A stretch of 64,000 bases of DNA from contig JACQAZ010000032.1 in the NCBI GenBank assembly GCA_016194705.1, positions 1 to 64,000 on the forward strand. The letters run 5' to 3'. Source of the stretch: Elusimicrobiota bacterium (GTDB lineage Bacteria > Elusimicrobiota > Elusimicrobia > UBA1565 > UBA9628). The translations under genes and the position numbers were made by a program. The notes below the pieces were generated by a model. The model searched no databases. It saw only the letters and a list, made by a program, of their open reading frames with translations, and was not told the DNA's origin. Below, in pieces: positions 39,764 to 51,928 of the stretch (positions are counted from its first letter, which is position 1; every line of letters starts with the position of its first letter).

Positions 39764-40883
39764 GTCCTTCCTCCCACAGCGTGAAGTAAAAGGCGGCGCC
39801 CTTCTCCACCTCCGCCTCTCCCCAGATGCGGCCGCCGTGGCGGCCGACGATCCGCTCGACCGTCGCCAGACCAACGCCGGAGCCTTCGAATTCCTTCATC
39901 GTGTGAAGACGGCTGAAAGGCTTGAAGAGTTTCCCGGCGAAAGCCATGTCAAAGCCCGCGCCGTCGTCGCGCACGAAATAGACTCGACGCCCTGCGGACT
40001 CGCTCGCTCCGAACTCGATCTTCGCGCTCGCGTGTCTGCCGGTGTACTTCCAAGCGTTGCCGATAAGATTCTCGACCGCCAGGCGCAGGAAGCTCTCGTC
40101 CCCCTCAACGCAAAGCCCATCGGCGGCCGCGAACTCGACGACCCGCTCCGGGAAGGTCTTGCGCAGAGCCTCGGCGGTCTCTCTGGCCAAGGAGCTGAGG
40201 TCGACGCGCTCACGGCGCATGGGCATGCGCGTCACGCGCGAAAGCGCGAGCAGGTCGTCGATGAGGCGTCCCATGCGCACGCAGCCCGCCCGCACGCGGC
40301 GCAGGAAGTCCTGTCCTTCCGCGTCGAGCTTGTCGGCGTACCTGAGGAGGAGCTGGCTGCTGAATCCGTCCATGGAGCGCAAGGGGGCGCGCAAGTCGTG
40401 AGCCACGGAATAGCTGAAGGTCTCGAGCTCCTTGCTGTAGGCCTCGGCCGCCGCCCGGGCCGCCGCGACGGAGTCTTCGCCGCGCTTGCGCTCGGTCACG
40501 TCCCGGATTGTCAGGATGGACGACGAATCCTGCGCGCTCAGAGTCACGACCGCGGCGTGCACCTCAAGCGCCAACGGACTCCCGCCCCTCAGGAATTCGT
40601 ACTCTCGGGAGACCGCGACCCGAGATTCGAGGACGACATTGACAGGGTGCTCTTCCGATTTCAGAGGCCGCCCCCGCTCCATCAGCGGCAGCACGTCGAC
40701 GACCCGCTCTCCGAGCACGTCGAGGTGCCGCCGACCGACTAAAGCGGCGAAAGGAATATTGCACCATTGGATCCTACCCGACGCGTTGGTCCACACGATC
40801 GCGTCGTTGACGGCGCTGAGCGCGACTTCCAGCTTTCCGAGGGTCGCGCGCAGTTGATCGACGAGCGCGGCCGGATCGCTCAC
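39732..40883 (-). CDS. PAS-domain sensor histidine kinase
   Basis: A 383-residue soluble kinase with an N-terminal PAS domain (about 15-130, AIVWTNASGRIQWCN), His box FSYSVAHDLRAPLRSM with His162, N-box NLIGNAWKYT, DDGAGFD and GSGVGLATVERIV. The last motif and the absence of membrane segments resemble cyanobacterial phytochrome-type kinases, although no GAF chromophore domain is present. It begins with GTG 40883, overlapping the PAS gene stop (GTGA). Confidence 0.93.
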   Translation of the reverse strand: MSDPAALVDQLRATLGKLEVALSAVNDAIVWTNASGRIQWCNIPFAALVGRRHLDVLGERVVDVLPLMERGRPLKSEEHPVNVVLESRVAVSREYEFLRGGSPLALEVHAAVVTLSAQDSSSILTIRDVTERKRGEDSVAAARAAAEAYSKELETFSYSVAHDLRAPLRSMDGFSSQLLLRYADKLDAEGQDFLRRVRAGCVRMGRLIDDLLALSRVTRMPMRRERVDLSSLARETAEALRKTFPERVVEFAAADGLCVEGDESFLRLAVENLIGNAWKYTGRHASAKIEFGASESAGRRVYFVRDDGAGFDMAFAGKLFKPFSRLHTMKEFEGSGVGLATVERIVGRHGGRIWGEAEVEKGAAFYFTLWEEGHGQENPAGRG

Positions 40884-41233
40884 GTGCTCAGGGGGCGTAT
40901 GGTCGCCGCGAAGGTCCAGAGGCCGTCCCGGAGCTCAGCCACGATGAAGTGCTCGGCATCGAAGACACGGACGTCCTTGGCGATCGCCTTGAGCTTCAGC
41001 GGCTGGCTGAGCAAGGTGGGGGCGCCGGTGGTGAGGAAACGCGAGAAACCGAGGTGGTGGGCGTCATGAAGGTCCTTAGGGATGATGGTCGTCAGGGAAC
41101 GGCCCAGTATCTCGTCTCCGTCCCAGCCGAAAACCTCCGAAAAACTCTCGTTGACGTACGTGATTGCGCCCTGTTGATCCGCGACCACGACGGCCGCATC
41201 GGCGACCTGCATGACGTCCTTGATGGTCTTCAT
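40880..41233 (-). CDS. stand-alone PAS-domain protein
   Basis: A 117-residue single PAS domain (VADAAVVVADQQGAITYVNE...FGWDGDEILGRSLTTIIP) with no output module. Its position directly upstream of, and coupled to, a PAS kinase suggests that it feeds a signal to that kinase. ATG 41233 was chosen because GGAGG lies eight bases upstream. It starts about 20 bp after the tRNA-Thr gene on the same strand and may be cotranscribed with it. Confidence 0.87.
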   Translation of the reverse strand: MKTIKDVMQVADAAVVVADQQGAITYVNESFSEVFGWDGDEILGRSLTTIIPKDLHDAHHLGFSRFLTTGAPTLLSQPLKLKAIAKDVRVFDAEHFIVAELRDGLWTFAATIRPLST

Positions 41234-41253
41234 GAGCGCCTCCAAAAAAAACT

Positions 41254-41325
41254 AGCCGGGAATGGGATTCGAACCCACAACCTATCGCTTACGAAGCGAT
41301 TGCTCTACCGTTGAGCTATCCCGGC
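41254..41325 (-). tRNA. tRNA-Thr, anticodon CGU
   Basis: On the minus strand the 72-nt sequence folds as a cloverleaf: acceptor GCCGGGA/TCCCGGC, D arm GCTC...GAGC, anticodon stem ATCGC/GCGAT with loop TTCGTAA (anticodon CGT, reading ACG), and T arm GTGGG-TTCGAAT-CCCAT. The 3' CCA is not encoded. TAAAAT lies 12 bases upstream as a possible -10 box. The PAS-kinase operon follows on its 3' side; the accessory patch lies on its 5' side. Confidence 0.97.
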
Positions 41326-41621
41326 GGCTTCTTTGCATTTTAACTCATTTGCCGGACATTTTTCAGAAAAATTAGAGCAATCGTCCAATCAAAAAAGCAA
41401 ATTACTCATGTCCCTTGCTTGCTCCTCTCCCCCGCTCCTAGTCGATATCAAATGGCGATTAATTTAATTGAACTATTGTAGACCATGAACTCTAGTTCTA
41501 CTCGCCCCTTCAAAGGCAAGTGTCCAAAAAGTGTCCATCGCCAAGCCCAATTGGCGCAAACCAGCCAGCATGAACTGGACTTATGGGGGTCTGTCAAAAA
41601 TCCTGCTTAAGCCCCGCTCCA
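41326..41621. other. AT-richer intergenic stretch, no gene recognised
   Basis: About 300 bp between the tRNA and the toxin gene are clearly richer in A+T than the flanks. They contain a short direct repeat (AAGTGTCCA twice around 41518-41540) and a 41-codon frame without detectable similarity. It looks like remnant or promoter DNA at the edge of an accessory segment. Confidence 0.5.
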
Positions 41622-41894
41622 TCACTGGCGGTACACGTCGCGGCGGTTGCCGATCCTGACTATGTGAATCAACAATCGGCGGTCTTCGATGCTCGCGATG
41701 ATCCTATAATCGCCGATCCGGTACTTCCAGAACTCCCCAAGCTTAGAGCCTTTGAGGGCTTCGCCGAAGCTCCGGGGATTGCTCGACGGCGCTATGCGCT
41801 CGGAGAGGAACTTGAGAATTCGCCTGGAGGCCTGAGAGTCGAGCTTGTCGAGTTCGCGCGCCGCGCCGGGGTCGAACTCAATGCGCCAAGCCAT
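41622..41894 (-). CDS. RelE/ParE-superfamily toxin
   Basis: A 90-residue protein of the RelE fold: MAWRIEFDPGAARELDKLD at the start, GSKLGEFWKYRIGDYRIIA in the centre and LIHIVRIGNRRDVYR at the end. Members cut ribosome-bound mRNA or poison gyrase. The gene overlaps the upstream antitoxin gene by 17 bp, the standard type II toxin-antitoxin order. Confidence 0.9.
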   Translation of the reverse strand: MAWRIEFDPGAARELDKLDSQASRRILKFLSERIAPSSNPRSFGEALKGSKLGEFWKYRIGDYRIIASIEDRRLLIHIVRIGNRRDVYRQ

Positions 41895-42102
41895 GCCGCT
41901 TCATGACTCTTTCCAGCGGGATGGTACGCCTGCGACCGGCGCGGATTCCGATGAGGCGTTTCTCCGCGAGGTAGACGTCTTCGATGTCGTCGAGATGCTC
42001 AAGGATAGCCGCGCGGACATAGAAGCTTTTCGTGCGCCCTGTCGACTTGGACAGGGTATCGAGCCTCGCCTCGATTTCAGGGGGCAGCCGAATGGCGAAC
42101 AT
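41878..42102 (-). CDS. ribbon-helix-helix antitoxin
   Basis: A 74-residue protein starting MFAIRLPPEIEARLDTLSK, a ribbon-helix-helix DNA-binding domain followed by a C-terminal tail that would wrap the toxin. It is expected to neutralise the downstream RelE-type toxin and repress the pair's promoter. ATG 42102 is preceded by GGAGG, at a somewhat long distance of 10 bases. Confidence 0.9.
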   Translation of the reverse strand: MFAIRLPPEIEARLDTLSKSTGRTKSFYVRAAILEHLDDIEDVYLAEKRLIGIRAGRRRTIPLERVMKRHGLAH

Positions 42103-42209
42103 GATCGCATCACCTCCGATGTAATACAAGTATAGCATGGCGGCCACTGAATTTCAATAGGGCGTTACCATTCAATAGCTTTTAGCATTGAAAAATTAGG
42201 CCTTCTCTG

Positions 42210-42231
42210 CTATATTAGTATGAAAATATAG
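42210..42231. promoter_or_regulatory. inverted repeat and -10 region upstream of fic
   Basis: CTATATT and AATATAG (42210-42216 and 42225-42231) form a perfect 7-bp inverted repeat with an 8-bp spacer, 37 bp before the fic ATG, in the AT-richest part of the gap. TATATT inside it may be the -10 box. An operator for the AbiEi-like DNA-binding domain of the adjacent protein is plausible. Confidence 0.45.
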
Positions 42232-42268
42232 GCCATTGGGCGGCTTGGCGGCTTATAGAAAGGAAAAA

Positions 42269-43762
42269 ATGACACCACTATCGGAGATCATCTTTGGGAC
42301 GTCGGCCAACAAGGAGGCAAAACGCCTGCGCCGCCTGTTGCGAGCGGGAAAGGCCAGAAAGATCGCTCCCCGCCTTTATACCACGAATCTATCCGATCCG
42401 CCCGCGAAGGTAGTCCAAGACAATCTCTATGAGATTCTAGGAGGTCTTTTTCCGAAGGCAACCCTCAGTCACCGGACAGCGTTGGAAGGCAAGCCTACGG
42501 CCAAATGGGAAGTATTTCTAACGACATCCTATTCGCGGACGGTTCGATTGCCTGGGCTTACCGTCAGGCTTCTCAAAGGCCCCCCGGCCGGAGCCGCGGA
42601 CAAACCTTTCATGGGAGCTCTATTCATCGCGTCGCAGCCTCGGGCTTTCCTGGAAAATATCCAGCGCACGCGGAGCGGGGCGTCGTCGTCCAAGGCCATC
42701 CCTCGAAAAGAGCTTGAGGAACGCCTGGAAAGGCTCTTGCGCCTTCGAGGCGAGAAAGCCCTTAACGCGCTGCGCGACGACGCCCGGCGCGCCGCGAAGG
42801 GGCTCGGCCTGCTCAAGGAGTTCAAGGCGCTCGACAAGATCATAGGCGCCATGCTCAAGACCAAGCCGGCCTCGGGGCTCAAGTCATCGCGGGCCTTGGC
42901 CCGCGCCGCGGGCGAAGCGTTTGACCCGGATCGGATCAGGCTCTTCGAGTCTCTTTTCTCCGCTTTGAGGAAAACGCCCTTGCGCGAGACAGCCGAGCCG
43001 CTTGCCCGTTCGCAGGCGCTGCTCACGCTCGCGTTCTTCGAGGCCTATTTCTCGAACTACATCGAAGGCACCCGCTTCGAGGTCGATGAGGCGCGAGAGA
43101 TCATCTTTGAAGGCAAGATTCCAAGCGCGAGACCGAAAGACGCGCACGATGTCCTCGGGACCTACCGCGTCGTCTCCAACCTCTCCGAGCTGCGCAAGCT
43201 TCCTCAGGATGCCGGCAAGCTCTGGGCGCTGCTTTCGACTCGACATGAAGCCATTCTCAACGCGCGACCTGAGACCGGGCCCGGCGAGATCAAGTCGGAG
43301 CTCAACCGCGCGGGTGAGACGGTATTCGTCGCTCCTGATCTCGTGCACGGAACGCTGGCGAAGGGCTTTGAGTTCTACAAAGTGCTCGACTCGCCCTCGG
43401 CCAGAGCGGCGTTCATGATGTTTCTGATCTCGGAAGTCCAGCCCTTCAATGACGGCAACGGCCGCATCGCGCGGGTCATGATGAACGCCGAACTCGTCGC
43501 GGCCGGCTTGCGCCGGATCATCATCCCAACGGTGTCTCGGGACGATTATTTCGGGGCGCTCCGGGCCCATAGCCGGCGCGCGGAGCCGGCCGCGTATCTT
43601 CGGATGATCGACAAAGCCCAGCAATTTTCCGCGAGCATCGACTTTTCGGACTTCGCGTCCGCGCGGCGGGCGCTCGAGGCCGCCAATGCCTTCAAGGACC
43701 CCGGAGAAGCGCGGCTGATGATCCCTGGGAGCGGACAGGGGCATGACGAACTGGTCGAGTAG
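42269..43762 (+). CDS. Fic-domain protein with AbiEi-like N-terminal domain
   Basis: A 497-residue protein. Residues 1-110 resemble the AbiEi winged-helix antitoxin (RLLRAGKARKIAPRLYTTNL, FPKATLSHRTALEG). A Fic domain follows, with the class II inhibitory helix SNYIEG at 262-267 and the Fic core VQPFNDGNGRIARVMMN at about 390. Fic enzymes transfer AMP or other groups onto proteins through the motif His (HPFxxGNGR), but here it is Gln391, so transferase activity is doubtful. ATG 42269 was chosen for its AGAAAGGA ribosome-binding site. Confidence 0.88.
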   Translation: MTPLSEIIFGTSANKEAKRLRRLLRAGKARKIAPRLYTTNLSDPPAKVVQDNLYEILGGLFPKATLSHRTALEGKPTAKWEVFLTTSYSRTVRLPGLTVRLLKGPPAGAADKPFMGALFIASQPRAFLENIQRTRSGASSSKAIPRKELEERLERLLRLRGEKALNALRDDARRAAKGLGLLKEFKALDKIIGAMLKTKPASGLKSSRALARAAGEAFDPDRIRLFESLFSALRKTPLRETAEPLARSQALLTLAFFEAYFSNYIEGTRFEVDEAREIIFEGKIPSARPKDAHDVLGTYRVVSNLSELRKLPQDAGKLWALLSTRHEAILNARPETGPGEIKSELNRAGETVFVAPDLVHGTLAKGFEFYKVLDSPSARAAFMMFLISEVQPFNDGNGRIARVMMNAELVAAGLRRIIIPTVSRDDYFGALRAHSRRAEPAAYLRMIDKAQQFSASIDFSDFASARRALEAANAFKDPGEARLMIPGSGQGHDELVE

Positions 43763-43894
43763 AGCGCTGAATCATTTGCCTTAGGTTGACCTAGACCGTT
43801 GCCGCCCCTTTCGGTTGGCGGTGCCTCAATATTCAACCATAACCTCCGAGCCCCCTATACTGAAGTAAGTTGCCGCTCGGCAGCTTCCCACCGC

Positions 43895-43949
43895 GGAAAG
43901 GATTTCTTAAGCGCGAGTCAAATTTTATTACAGCGCTTCCTGCTATTCT
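43895..43949 (+). promoter_or_regulatory. Pho-box-like promoter A (signalling operon 1)
   Basis: Units at 43895 (GGAAAG), 43906 (CTTAAG), 43917 (GTCAAA) and 43928 (TTACAG) are spaced 11 bp apart, and TATTCT (43944-43949) is the -10 box. The ATG follows after nine bases. This is the weakest of four matching promoters: only the second unit is a perfect CTTAAG. The rest of the 43763-43894 gap shows only a short palindrome (TAGGTTGACCTA, 43782-43793). Confidence 0.55.
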
Positions 43950-43958
43950 CTGAGCGAC

Positions 43959-45845
<1,887 letters not shown>

Positions 45846-45846
45846 C

Positions 45847-46215
45847 ATGGCCCGCAAGATACTGGTCGCAGACGACGAGGCCGACAACCGGGCCATCATC
45901 ACGGCCGCGCTGACCGCCTCGGGCTACAGCGTGTGCCAGGCTCAGGACGGGGAGCAGGCCGTCGCTGCGGCGTTGAGCGAAGCCCCCGACCTCATCCTGC
46001 TCGACATGGCGATGCCGGTCATGAGCGGTTGGGACGCGGCACGGCGCATCAAGGCCATGCCGCAGACCAAGGACATCCCGATCCTGGCCTTCACGGCCTA
46101 CGCCTTGGCCGGCGACGATCTCAAGGCCCAGGAAGCCGGCTGCGACGGCTACGTTCCTAAGCCCTGCATCCCCAAGGAAGTGGTCGCGAAAATCCGCGCT
46201 ACGGTGGGTGAATGA
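45847..46215 (+). CDS. stand-alone response regulator receiver
   Basis: A 122-residue CheY-like receiver (ADDEADNRAI, Asp53 in LILLDMAMPVMSG, TAYALAGDD, YVPKPC), the DivK-like or Cph2-type class commonly found next to hybrid kinases. It is placed between the multi-receiver kinase and the receiver-fused ATPase and could shuttle phosphate between them. Confidence 0.93.
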   Translation: MARKILVADDEADNRAIITAALTASGYSVCQAQDGEQAVAAALSEAPDLILLDMAMPVMSGWDAARRIKAMPQTKDIPILAFTAYALAGDDLKAQEAGCDGYVPKPCIPKEVVAKIRATVGE

Positions 46216-46216
46216 T

Positions 46217-48315
<2,099 letters not shown>

Positions 48316-48319
<4 letters not shown>

Positions 48320-48921
48320 TCCGCATCGATCTGTGGACGGCGGTCTCATTATGGCTCTCCATCGTCTGTCTAGGGATGGCCGGGCTCCAGCGTTACGAGA
48401 CGAAACCGGGAACCGCCGCTGCCGCGCCCGTTCGTTGGGCGGCCGACAGCCGCATTGCGCCCCCGGCCGGCCGCATGATCCTGCTGATGGCCCTCCACCC
48501 TCGCTGTCCCTGCAGCCGGGCCAGCATCGGAGAGCTCGACGGACTGATGGCCCGCGCGCGGGGACGCGTGTCCGCCTTCGTCCTTTTCTACGCGCCCGCA
48601 GGGGCCGCGCAAGGCTGGGAAAAGACCGGCCTGTGGCGCAGCGCCGCGGCCATCCCCGGCGTGACGCCCCTGCGCGACGACGACGCCGTCGAGTCCCGCC
48701 GTTGGGGCGCCCTAACCTCCGGACAGACCCTGCTCTATGACGCGCAAGGCCGATTGCTTTTCAGCGGCGGCATCACCTCGTCGCGCGGCCATTCCGGCCG
48801 CAATCAGGGGACCGAGGCGGTCCATGCGCTGATCATGGGCGAAAAGACCTCTCCGCGCGGCACCCCCGTCTACGGCTGCGCCCTCACCGCGGCAAGACCG
48901 AAGGTCGACGGAGGGATATGA
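48316..48921 (+). CDS. RedB-like thioredoxin-fold membrane-anchored protein
   Basis: A 201-residue protein with one N-terminal membrane helix (residues 7-24) and a thioredoxin-like domain with the motif HPRCPCSRASIGEL (Cys-Pro-Cys, about residue 57), as in proteins annotated RedB. The active cysteine arrangement suggests a periplasmic redox or sensing role. It is coupled by 4-bp ATGA overlaps to the ATPase upstream and to the membrane kinase downstream, so it probably works with that kinase. Confidence 0.75.
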
Positions 48922-50669
48922 ACATCGCGCGGCGCACCGAGGAGCTGTTCTCGGCTCATCAGCGGAACATCAACGGGCGCACCGACCGGCTCTTCATGGG
49001 GCTCATGCTGTTTCAATGGCTGGGCTCCATCGCCGCCGCCTTTTGGATCTCCCCAAAGACATGGTCGGGTCCCATGAGCCAGACCCACATCCATGTCTGG
49101 GCGGCGGTCTTCCTGGGCGGCGCGATCACTCTTCTTCCGGTTTTGCTCGCATTGAAACGCCCGGGACAGACGCCCACCCGGCACGTCATCGCCGCAGGAC
49201 AGGCGCTGATGTCGGCTCTGTTGATCCACCTCATGGGCGGACGCATCGAGACCCACTTCCATGTCTTCGGCTCCTTGGCGTTCCTGGCTTTCTACCGGGA
49301 CTGGCGCGTCCTGATCACGGCCTCGGTCATCGTGGCGGCCGATCATCTTCTGCGCGGCTTCTACTGGCCGCAATCGGTCTACGGCGTCCTGAGCGTCAGC
49401 AATTGGCGCTGGGCGGAGCACGCCGCCTGGGTCGTCTACGAGGACGTGTTCCTCGTCAGGTCCTGCCTGCAAAGCATACAAGAGATGCGCGACATCGCCT
49501 GGCACCGCGCCCGGCTGGAGGACACCAACCGCACCATCCAGGAAGAGATCGGCAGAAGGACCGCGGAGTTGAGCTCCAGCGAGAAACGGTTCCGGGTCTT
49601 GGTGGAGAACGCGGCGGACGCCTTTTTCCTGGCCGACGCCGAGGGGCGCTTCATCGACATGAACAGGCGGGCCTGCGAGCTCTTGGGTTATACCCGCGAG
49701 GAACTCCTGGGCATGACGGTCATGGATATATCGCCGGGGTTCAGCCGCGCCATATTGGAGCAGCTGGCCGTCACGCTGAGTTTTCAGGGGCAGGCCCTGC
49801 GCGAGGGCAAACATCGACGCAAGGACGGCACGACGTTCCCGACCGAGGTCAGTCTGGGGCTCGCGGATCACGACGGCCGCCAATGCTTCATCGCCTTGGT
49901 GCGCGATATCAGCGAACGCAGAAAAATGGAGGCCCGGATGCAGCAAAGCGAGAAGCTCTCGGCGGTGGGCCAGCTCGCGGCCGGCGTGGCGCACGAGATC
50001 AACAACCCCCTGGGCGTCATCCTCGGGTTCTCCCAGGGCATGTCCCGCCAGGTCAAGGCGGGCGACGCCCTGCGCTGCAAGACGCTCGTCCAGAATCTCC
50101 TCACCTTCGCGCGCACCTCTCAGTCGGACCGAGGCGTCATCAGTCTCAACGAGACCATCCAGCAGGCAATGGCTCTCGTCGAGACGCAGGTGAAGCTGAC
50201 CTCGGTCTCGCTCCAAGTCGGCTTGGCCAAGGGCCTGCCGATGGTCCTGGGCAACAAGAACCAGCTCCAACAGGTCGTCCTGAACCTCGCCAAGAACGCC
50301 ATCGACGCCATGCCCAACGGCGGGACCCTGTCGATCGCGACGGAGCTACTGGAAAGCAAGCCTCACTCCTGGATCTGTCTCAAGGTCGCCGACACCGGCA
50401 CGGGAATCCCCTCCGCTCTATTGCAGAAGATCTTCGAGCCCTTTTTCACGACCAAGCCGGTCGGGCAGGGCACGGGGCTGGGGCTGAGCCTGATCAGCGA
50501 GATCGTCCAGAAGCACTCCGGGACCTTGGACGTGACCAGCCGCCCCGGCGCCACGGTCTTCACCGTCAAGCTTCCGGTCAGGACCGGCCGGGAGATGGAG
50601 GAGTGCTTGCGCGCCCTGGAGACGCAGAAGCCCGCCATGGCCTCGGTCGTTCCCTACCACAAAGTCTGA
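48918..50669 (+). CDS. membrane PAS histidine kinase, DHp shortened by 12 residues
   Basis: A 583-residue kinase. The N-terminal membrane domain (about 25-180) contains a His-rich segment GGRIETHFHVFGSLAFLAFY (108-127) found in other sensors of unknown ligand. A coiled coil, a PAS domain (about 225-335), His359 in GVAHEINNPLG, NLAKNAIDAM, DTGTGIP and GTGLGLSL follow. Compared with its paralogue at 51.9-53.9 kb, 12 residues are missing between the two DHp helices (junction at base 50070). This should shorten the hairpin and may affect kinase or phosphatase activity. Confidence 0.92.
   Translation: MNIARRTEELFSAHQRNINGRTDRLFMGLMLFQWLGSIAAAFWISPKTWSGPMSQTHIHVWAAVFLGGAITLLPVLLALKRPGQTPTRHVIAAGQALMSALLIHLMGGRIETHFHVFGSLAFLAFYRDWRVLITASVIVAADHLLRGFYWPQSVYGVLSVSNWRWAEHAAWVVYEDVFLVRSCLQSIQEMRDIAWHRARLEDTNRTIQEEIGRRTAELSSSEKRFRVLVENAADAFFLADAEGRFIDMNRRACELLGYTREELLGMTVMDISPGFSRAILEQLAVTLSFQGQALREGKHRRKDGTTFPTEVSLGLADHDGRQCFIALVRDISERRKMEARMQQSEKLSAVGQLAAGVAHEINNPLGVILGFSQGMSRQVKAGDALRCKTLVQNLLTFARTSQSDRGVISLNETIQQAMALVETQVKLTSVSLQVGLAKGLPMVLGNKNQLQQVVLNLAKNAIDAMPNGGTLSIATELLESKPHSWICLKVADTGTGIPSALLQKIFEPFFTTKPVGQGTGLGLSLISEIVQKHSGTLDVTSRPGATVFTVKLPVRTGREMEECLRALETQKPAMASVVPYHKV
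49929..50650 (+). repeat. duplicated kinase core, copy 1
   Basis: The region encoding the DHp and ATPase domains is nearly identical in DNA to 53096-53860, including long identical runs around NKNQLQQVVLNLAKNA and the His box. It indicates a recent duplication or gene conversion between the two kinases. Confidence 0.85.
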
Positions 50670-50683
50670 GGCCCCCGCCCCGG

Positions 50684-50738
50684 CTTAAGGATGACTTAAG
50701 CGCCGCTTAGACCCGTTCACAACCGCGTCTGCTACGCT
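50684..50738 (+). promoter_or_regulatory. Pho-box-like promoter B (acid phosphatase)
   Basis: Units at 50684 (CTTAAG), 50695 (CTTAAG), 50706 (CTTAGA) and 50717 (TCACAA), exactly 11 bp apart, with TACGCT (50733-50738) as the -10 box placed 10 bp after the last hexamer. No -35 box. This is the clearest of the four. The ATG lies 32 bases downstream behind a GGAGG ribosome-binding site. Confidence 0.7.
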
Positions 50739-50770
50739 TGGGATACCTGACCAACGAAAAGGAGGAATCC

Positions 50771-51907
50771 ATGAATATGAAAAGTGCTGTCCGGACGGCG
50801 GGAGCTCTGCTGGTCGTCGCGGCCTTCCTGGCGCTCGTCGGTTCCCGGCAACCGTCGCAAATGTCCCCCTATTTCGGCTACGCGGCAGAGGATGTCCAGT
50901 CGCTGCGCAAGCTCGAGCCCGCGGGTCGGATGGGCTCGGCCGATCTCTACCAATGGGATCAGAAAGCCTTTGATCTCGTCTCGGCCAGGAAGATGGGAGA
51001 TATCCACGCCGCGAAGGTCTACGCCTATCTCGCGACGGCCCAGAAGGACGCGGCCGCCCTTTCATCGAGGGCAACGGGCAGGTTCTCGGGCAGCTTGGTC
51101 CCCGTCACGCGCGACGTGCTGCGCCTCTTCTTCCCGCAGGACATTCCCCCGGCGGCCGCCGATCCCTATTCGGAAAGGCTTTCGTCGCTCGTGCTGGCCA
51201 AGGTCAAAGCGAGGATCGCCGAGGACGACCGCGCGGTCAAGCCCTATGAGGAAAAGAGCGGGAAGCAGTATTGGAAAGGCATGAGCCCCTATTATGGCCG
51301 GGACGTGGGATCCTGGAAGCCCTGGAACATAGAGTCGCCGGCCGCGTTCATGGCGCCCGCGCCCCCCGCCGACGGCAGTCCGCAGATGAGCGAGCAGCTC
51401 AGGCAGGTGAAGGCGGCCTTGGCAGGAGCGGCCGAAAATCAGAGGAAGGCCGTCGTATTCTGGGCCGGAGGGCCAGGAACCAAGACCCCTCCCGGACAGT
51501 GGCTGGAGATCGCCGATGAGTCCCTGCGATCGAGGGAGGTCCCGCTCGAGAAGGCTCTCGTCGTACGCTCGGCCCTGACGCGGACCGTCGCGGACGCGGT
51601 GATCGTCGTGTTCCACAACAAGTACACCTACTGGAAGAAGCGGCCCTTCATGCTCGATGCCTCGATCCAGACCGTCATGCCGACTCCCAACCATCCGAGC
51701 TATCCCGCCGCCCATGGGATGATCTCCGCGGCGTCCGCTGTCGTCCTCTCGCACTACCTTCCCGAGGAAAGGCAGTCCTTCCTGTTGAATGCTCGGGAGG
51801 CGACCGATTGCCGGACCTGGGGAGGCATCCATTTCCCGCAGGACAACAAGCAGGGCTTCCTCCTTGGCTCAAGAATGGCCGACACGACGCTCAAGGAGAC
51901 GCGCTAG
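50771..51907 (+). CDS. secreted PAP2/class A acid phosphatase-like protein
   Basis: A 378-residue protein with a Sec signal (first 25 residues) and the tripartite acid-phosphatase/haloperoxidase signature: K-x6-RP in KYTYWKKRP (about residue 283), PSYPAAHGMISA (about 308-320, PSGH variant) and CRTWGGIHFPQD (about 346-357, SRxxxxxHxxxD variant with Cys for Ser). It is expected to release phosphate from organic esters in the periplasm; a vanadium haloperoxidase activity is less likely. ATG 50771 has GGAGG seven bases upstream. It sits behind the best Pho-box-like promoter. Confidence 0.85.
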   Translation: MNMKSAVRTAGALLVVAAFLALVGSRQPSQMSPYFGYAAEDVQSLRKLEPAGRMGSADLYQWDQKAFDLVSARKMGDIHAAKVYAYLATAQKDAAALSSRATGRFSGSLVPVTRDVLRLFFPQDIPPAAADPYSERLSSLVLAKVKARIAEDDRAVKPYEEKSGKQYWKGMSPYYGRDVGSWKPWNIESPAAFMAPAPPADGSPQMSEQLRQVKAALAGAAENQRKAVVFWAGGPGTKTPPGQWLEIADESLRSREVPLEKALVVRSALTRTVADAVIVVFHNKYTYWKKRPFMLDASIQTVMPTPNHPSYPAAHGMISAASAVVLSHYLPEERQSFLLNAREATDCRTWGGIHFPQDNKQGFLLGSRMADTTLKETR

Positions 51908-51928
51908 GGTCGCGGCCGGCGCGAGGAC

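Noticed and set aside
41254..41325. tRNA-Thr as an integration site for an island
   Set aside because: The accessory genes lie on the 5' side of the tRNA, while integrases normally use the 3' end; no integrase gene and no duplicated tRNA 3' end were found.
41484..41609. A 41-codon frame starting MNSSSTRPFKGKCPKSV in the AT-rich gap
   Set aside because: No ribosome-binding site, no recognisable domain and a length expected by chance; left as intergenic.
41606..41611. CTTAAG near the toxin gene as a fifth Pho-like box
   Set aside because: Single copy without 11-bp repeats, no -10 box at the right distance, and it lies at the 3' end of the toxin gene.
43782..43793. Short palindrome TAGGTTGACCTA and CCGCC/GGCGG hairpin after fic as a terminator
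   Set aside because: No T-run follows either element and the stems are short, so a terminator cannot be supported.
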